The notes under the pieces were generated by a model. That model saw only the letters and a program-made list of their open reading frames with translations. It ran no database searches and had not been told where the DNA came from. The translations under genes and the position numbers were made by a program. Positions 59,901-64,000 of a stretch of 64,000 nucleotides of DNA are shown in pieces. Position 1 is the first letter of the stretch; each line of letters opens with the position of its first letter. This DNA is from Brasenia schreberi (taxonomy: Eukaryota; Streptophyta; Magnoliopsida; Nymphaeales; Cabombaceae): positions 5,927,501 through 5,991,500 of the forward strand of contig JAYKKT010000059.1 of NCBI GenBank assembly GCA_036023115.1, given 5' to 3'.

Positions 59901-62280
59901 GAGTGTTAAAGAATGTTAAAGAGTCATGTTAAAAGTAATTTAAGTGTATTTCACGTGTTATGTTGTGTTATGTCTATTTAGTATTAATTAGTAGTGATTA
60001 GGGGTAGTTTAGGAATTCAAGTTAGAAGTTTTTTTTATTGTTGATGAATGCAATTATTTTCTAATACAAACCCCATCTTCAAATGGGTTATCATCATTTA
60101 GCACTTGGAATGAAATACAGTATCAGAGCCGGCTTACAGCTGCAAATGAATTTGAAGACTTTAACTTATGTGTGAGATTGGGTTTTCTGGAAGATACTAA
60201 TATTTTGTTCTACTAAACCTTGTCTATGTAGTCCTGGATCGTAGGTAGTTTACAGGTTCTCTATGTTGAGCAGCTACATTTTGGTAGAAACCGAAATTTA
60301 AATATTCACTTTTACTAGGGTCTTATTTCTCAATTCATTTTCCTGTGCTGGGTACTTTTGCCACTGGATACCTGCTAAAAATTGCTGTGATTTTGATAAT
60401 AATTCTTCCAAATCAATCAAGGCCCTCTTCCCTATATTTTTTGTTGAAGTGTCTTGCTAAGCATTTTCCTTGTCTATCTTCAAAATCTGATACTTACAAT
60501 TTCTGTGTGCATGTCTCAAATCTGAATTTCAATTATTTCTTGGAGCAATTTTTATAACATGTTTATATTGTTATGCTCTTGTTTTGTCATTCTCAGTTGG
60601 AACAAACATACACACATATCATGAGAGAGAGGGAGGTTAGAGAGAGAGAGAGCTTGGTCCTTCAAATGATTGCAGTTTTATGAGCAATTTCTTCAGAATG
60701 AGAGACCATTATAGTACGTGAACTGGTTGTGATATTTACAATGTTTCTTGTCTGTAAACAGTGAACAAAGTTGAGACTTTGAAGAAGTACAAGTTCAGCT
60801 TGGCTTTTGAAAATTCCAATGAAGAGGATTATGTTACAGAGAAATATTTTCAGGCTCTTGTTGCAGGTCCGTAAATCATGGTCAATCTTGCGCTTTGGTT
60901 ATTTATATCAAGATGGTTTCACTCTCCTAGTCATCTCTAGTTGCATTTGCTATATTCTTAATTCATGTCCATTTTCATCACGTGCCATGGTTTGAGAGCA
61001 GGAAAATTTTCTTATTCACAAGGAATTTTTGCTGTAGAAACATCTTACTCCATGAGTGTGGAATATGCAAGGTTTTTTTTAGTACAGGAATTTACTCAGC
61101 ACTTAAGCCATAGTAATGTAGCTATTTCTTGAGGCAGCAGCAGTCTTCCAGTTCTTCTTTTTCCCCCTTTTTTAAACACAGTATGAGTTGTTCTTATTGT
61201 CATGTGTCTATTTTGTCGCAATATGCAGGCACCATCCCAGTAGTCGTTGGTCCACCAAATATTCTTGAGTTTGCCCCTTCTCCTGGTTCAGTTCTTCATA
61301 TCAAATCACTTGATGATGTACCATCAGTTGCTAAGACCATGAAATACCTTGCAGCAAACCCTCAAGCATACAACGATACTCTCAGGTAAAAAGACAACAA
61401 AACTATGTAGTAGTCGCTGAGTCATGCACGCAGCTACACATGCATGAATCAGCTTTAGACGTGCTTAGATGCTTACCTGAAGGATATTTTATCAAATGAA
61501 GAACATAAGATGTGAATGACTAGTAGTGGTGGTGTATGAGCTTTAACAATAGCAACATGCTTTGATGTCAGTAAAGGCAGAAGACCAGTCAAACTATATA
61601 GAAGAGAAGACAAAAGGGGAAGTACGAAGAGGGAGCTTAGCTCCCACCTTTTGTCGTAGTATTTGCTTACGACATTGAAAATTGATGTGCGTTGTCTCTG
61701 TGTGTGTGTGTGAGAGAGAGACTGAGAGAGAGATTTTAGCTAGTTTCAAAGGTCTCGCAAAGCAAGCGATGCTTTGCTCGTTCATACGTTCATTGCATCA
61801 ACAATTATCCTTTTAGTGGTGGTGGCTTGACCATAACCTCTAAGTGGAAGGCAGTGGTAGGTCAGTGGCAGTGGCGTGGAGGTTTCATTGCATCAACGAC
61901 AACTATCCACTCAGGCTTCACGAAAAGTGTTGCGAGGCCAGCAAGCTTTGTATAGTTTCAATGCATGCTTGCAACATGTGTACTACTTGAACTCGTCTTT
62001 CATGGATGATTGCTTCATGACTAGGTGGAAGTTTGATGGCCCATCTGATTCTTTCAAGGCGTTTGTGGACATGGCTGCTGTTCATTCATCATGTAGGTTA
62101 TGCATTTATTTGGCAACTAAGGTTCAGGATAAAGAAGACAAGTCAAATCCAAGCTTCCAGAAGCGTCCATGTAAGTGCATGCGCAAGGGTGAGACAGTCT
62201 ACCATTTATTTGTAAGAGAAAGAGGAAGCTTCAACATGAAATCCATCTTCTTGAGGTACTAAGTTTAAACTGAGCACTTT

Positions 62281-62337
<57 letters not shown>

Positions 62338-63425
62338 CCTTGAATTTCTGACCGAGGCAATGCATATCCAAAGTATGGACGGGTCCTGAGTCTCAGATAG
62401 AAAAGAGTCCATTCCATGCATTAGCTTTGGAGCACACACTTGCCCCAAGTTCATGCAGACCCCTCGGAGGAAAAGCCTACAATTGTTTTATTTTAATGTT
62501 TTGGCAATGTTAGTTGGATCAAGTTGCTAGCAATTGTGCAGGTTGTGCCTAATTTGTCTCATGAGCTTCAAAAGCATAGTCAGGTTAGACATTGTTTGAT
62601 CCCATTATTGAATTTTAGTTGACAGAATCTGACAGAATCAGTACCAAGTTTTACAATCTAGAGTCTGAACAATACGAACTGTGTTGAATTCCTCTGCTTT
62701 GTAACTTGTGTTTTTTCAAGTCCTTGCATTGTCTGCCAAGTTCTGCTGCATTTGCGGCCTAGCCAACTTTTGTAGTTTTGCTTGCCTAGGGCAATTATGA
62801 TTATAATTGCTGGGAGTGGCACCTCTCGCTTTTAAAGCTCCTGGTTTTTGCCTTTGCTTCATGTATAACTTATTCCATTTCATGATACTTATTGTAAAAG
62901 TCTTTTTGAAATCGGATTTTCTCCACTCATGTATCTCCTTGTAGGGTCCCAAGCCGGGAAAAAGGAGGAGGGTTGTGTTAGGCTTCCGACAGCCAGCGTA
63001 AAACTTTGTCGGACTTAATATGGATTCTAAAAAAAAAAAAACAAAGAATCCATGTAGCTGACCCCATCTAGTATGGGAAAAGGCTTAGTTGTAGTTGTAG
63101 TATGTATCTCCTTGTACCATTTCTTGCCATGGTAACTGTGAACCCACTGCTTTATGACGTATTGATGGACAGGTCTTCAAATCTGACATTACAAGCATTG
63201 GAGTCTGTCGTCTTTACAAAGTTCAAGTCAGAGAATCACATACCGCTATGGAAGGAAGAGCGACCAGAAGTCCTAAGAAAAGATGAATATAAAGTTTACA
63301 GAATATATCCGGTTGGTTTGACACAACGCCAGGCTTTATATACATTTAGATTCAATGGTGACGCAGATTTCCGGCAGTTTGTAGAGAGCCATCCTTGTGC
63401 AAAACTCGAAGTCATTTTCGTTTGA
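50956..63425 (+). CDS. FUT11: Glycoprotein core alpha-1,3-fucosyltransferase (FUT11/FUCTA type), 7 exons
   Basis: Exons 50956-51285, 51807-51970, 54096-54337, 60762-60866, 61229-61385, 62025-62255 and 63173-63425 join in phase to about 493 residues. This matches the roughly 500-residue GT10 family member that adds alpha-1,3-fucose to the inner GlcNAc of plant N-glycans in the Golgi. A type II signal anchor ([15 protein letters not shown]) lies at about residues 21-35. Conserved blocks are [18 protein letters not shown] in exon 3, the donor-binding fucosyltransferase motif [19 protein letters not shown] (about 255-273), [12 protein letters not shown] in exon 5, [20 protein letters not shown] in exon 6, and [11 protein letters not shown] plus the C-terminal LEVIFV. 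Donor 1 (AAG|GTTGGT) is weak but gives the expected GGEKEYKSC join. Intron 3 (54338-60761) contains a complete Copia element, intron 2 a LINE relic and intron 6 a mini-LINE. The coding frame is intact. AATAAA occurs at 63990-63995. Confidence 0.93.
52845..53440 (-). mobile_element. Ancient RTE reverse transcriptase relic
   Basis: The reverse complement aligns by eye with the LINE reverse transcriptase region: TGTTCCACTAAGTAGAAAGC, AATAACATGCACAAGACACT (the FADD region), TATGCCTTTCCC and CTTAACCTCCCTTCTATTAG correspond to 37350-37900. It is full of indels and has no reading frame. It lies in intron 2 of the fucosyltransferase gene. Confidence 0.65.
55005..55287 (+). repeat. 5' LTR of Copia element (283 bp)
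   Basis: It starts TGTTAAAGAATGTTAAAGAG and ends ATTTTCTAATA directly before the primer-binding site. It contains the segment TAATTAGTGGTGATTAGGG to about 55248, which the 3' LTR lacks. Confidence 0.9.
55842..59896 (+). pseudogene. Defective Copia gag-pol
   Basis: Gag remnants run from about 55842 ([18 protein letters not shown] frame) to 56745. Their zinc knuckle reads [14 protein letters not shown], with Tyr in place of the second Cys. The protease region has [11 protein letters not shown], with Asn where the catalytic Asp is expected (about 56885-56920). The pre-integrase block [10 protein letters not shown] and CEVCLLGKH (57270-57390) and an integrase with DIWGP and FIDDYTR follow. The reverse transcriptase has [18 protein letters not shown] and [11 protein letters not shown] (58650-59000). 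RNase H ends with [19 protein letters not shown] and ARSTTEAEY (59420-59570). Stops occur, for example, at 57012, 57490, 58462 and 58636, so no functional product is expected. Confidence 0.85.
56127..56188 (-). mobile_element. Ultra-short RTE insertion nested in the Copia gag
   Basis: The 62-bp insert contains the reverse complement of the LINE tail (CAACAACTAAGCCTTTTCCC, ATACTAGACGGGGTC). It is bounded by the 11-bp duplication AGTTTCTAAAG (56116-56126 and 56189-56199). It therefore entered after the Copia element, and shows the LINE machinery acting on a template of about 50 bp. Confidence 0.8.
59904..60066 (+). repeat. 3' LTR of Copia element (163 bp, internally deleted)
   Basis: It matches the first ~125 bp and last ~40 bp of the 5' LTR. 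It lacks about 130 bp from the middle and has a 10-bp local duplication (TTATGTTGTGTTATG). The two LTRs therefore differ by one deletion, one duplication and a few substitutions. Confidence 0.88.
62281..62336. repeat. (TG)n-(AG)n microsatellite in FUT11 intron 6
   Basis: TG units pass into AG units 25 bp after the exon 6 donor. Confidence 0.9.
62944..63101 (+). mobile_element. Bipartite mini-RTE in FUT11 intron 6
   Basis: The 158-bp unit joins part of the LINE leader (GGTCCCAAGCCGGGAAAAAG to GTCGGACTTAATATGG) to the last 60 bp of the family through an A-rich junction (AAAAAAAAAAAAC). It is flanked by a perfect 15-bp duplication ATGTATCTCCTTGTA (62929-62943 and 63102-63116). It ends 56 bp before the last fucosyltransferase exon, so it borders the splice acceptor region. 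Confidence 0.85.
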
Positions 63426-64000
63426 TGCGGGGATTCTGTTGATGCCTGTTGAATGGAAGTCACGACATCCTTGTGCTCAGAATGCTTATCCTGCTGCAGT
63501 TCCTTTCTATGGCATGGGCTTCTCAAGGTGGATGGGAAAGGGGAAGTATGTGTTCTGTATATTGCTTCCCTAGTTTAAGTTAGTTTAGCTGAGGTTTTGA
63601 CAAATTTTTCGGTCGAAAGATTATTCATTGACACAGGCGGATTGACAGACTACCTGGTTTTGGTGGTATTATTTTGTGTTTCTACTTTGCTTTGTTTGAC
63701 TGGGCTGTGTTTGGCTTAGCACTCTGATGAGATCCGCTCAAGCTTTTGCTGTTTATGGTACTGAGCCATGAACTGCAGCAGACACAAGTGCTGTCGGCAC
63801 TGGAGTCATTTTCTCATCCCTGCTCGAGCCAAACTTCGTTCTTTTTCCTTCAAGGCAAGTTGGAATCGAGTTGCTTTCTTGGCCCCGATCTTGGATAGCA
63901 AGTAATAGAATAGATCAACCCATTGGTCCCAGTTATTCCTGTTCCGCCTCCCTTTTGCCACCTCGAGATGCTTTCATATGATGCATGAAAATAAATTGGA
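63426..64000 (+). other. FUT11 3' UTR and flank
   Basis: Non-coding sequence follows the fucosyltransferase stop codon. An AATAAA hexamer occurs at 63990-63995. No other gene starts before the window ends. Confidence 0.5.

Larger units (their letters stand above)
55005..60066 (+). mobile_element. Copia LTR retrotransposon inserted in FUT11 intron 3
   Basis: The element is flanked by a perfect 5-bp target duplication CAAAC (55000-55004 and 60067-60071). The 5' LTR is followed at once by a methionine-tRNA primer-binding site (TGGTATCAGAGCC, 55288-55300). The 3' LTR is preceded by a purine tract (TTGAGGGGGAG, to 59903). Domain order is gag, protease, integrase, reverse transcriptase, RNase H, which is Copia order. 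Many stops, plus a shortened reverse transcriptase between about 58843 and 58965, make it defective. The LTR ends are TGTT...AATA rather than the common TG...CA. Confidence 0.93.

Overview
The window is plant nuclear DNA, almost certainly from a flowering plant. It carries spliced genes with GT-AG introns that encode plant-specific families (a DCL-type plastid protein, a COR27/COR28-like cold and clock protein, a DUF1685 protein, a core alpha-1,3-fucosyltransferase). The spaces between them are AT-rich and full of plant transposons and long (TA)n/(CT)n microsatellites. I saw nothing that fixes the species. The long introns and the abundance of one RTE-type LINE family would suit a woody or early-diverging angiosperm, but that is a guess.

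Genes, left to right. (1) A DCL (DUF3223) gene on the minus strand, three exons between 18875 and 9168. Its first intron is about 8.7 kb and holds a full-length LINE plus a hAT transposon nested in an older LINE fragment. (2) A two-exon DUF1685 gene on the plus strand, 23743-25604. (3) A COR27-like gene on the plus strand, 34570-41970, five exons, with a cluster of evening-element motifs upstream and a nearly intact LINE in intron 3. (4) A broken-looking F-box gene on the plus strand, 44913-49286, with two in-frame stops and several retroelement remnants in its introns. (5) An alpha-1,3-fucosyltransferase gene (FUT11/FUCTA type) on the plus strand, 50956-63425, seven exons. Intron 3 holds a whole Copia LTR retrotransposon, intron 2 a decayed LINE and intron 6 a 158-bp LINE derivative. 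For the DCL, DUF1685, COR27-like and fucosyltransferase genes the exon phases join without any break.

The repeats are dominated by one RTE-clade LINE family (APE endonuclease plus reverse transcriptase, TTG-repeat 3' tail). It is present as three copies with the 5' end (238-2197, 14587-17832, 36918-39931), several truncated pieces, a set of 0.16-0.21 kb bipartite derivatives that keep both ends, and insertions only about 40-60 bp long. Target-site duplications of 11-19 bp can be read directly for many of them. The 5' leader of the family carries two copies of a 9-bp-stem hairpin. A hAT family is present as a 2.8 kb decayed transposase copy with a perfect 8-bp target duplication and as a 1.1 kb internally deleted relative. 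tRNA-like SINE sequences and tracts rich in GGTTC/GAACC fill other gaps.

The genes show no operon-like link. What connects them is that four of the five have long introns that have collected retroelements while, in three of those four, the coding frame stayed intact. No tRNA, rRNA or CRISPR locus was found.
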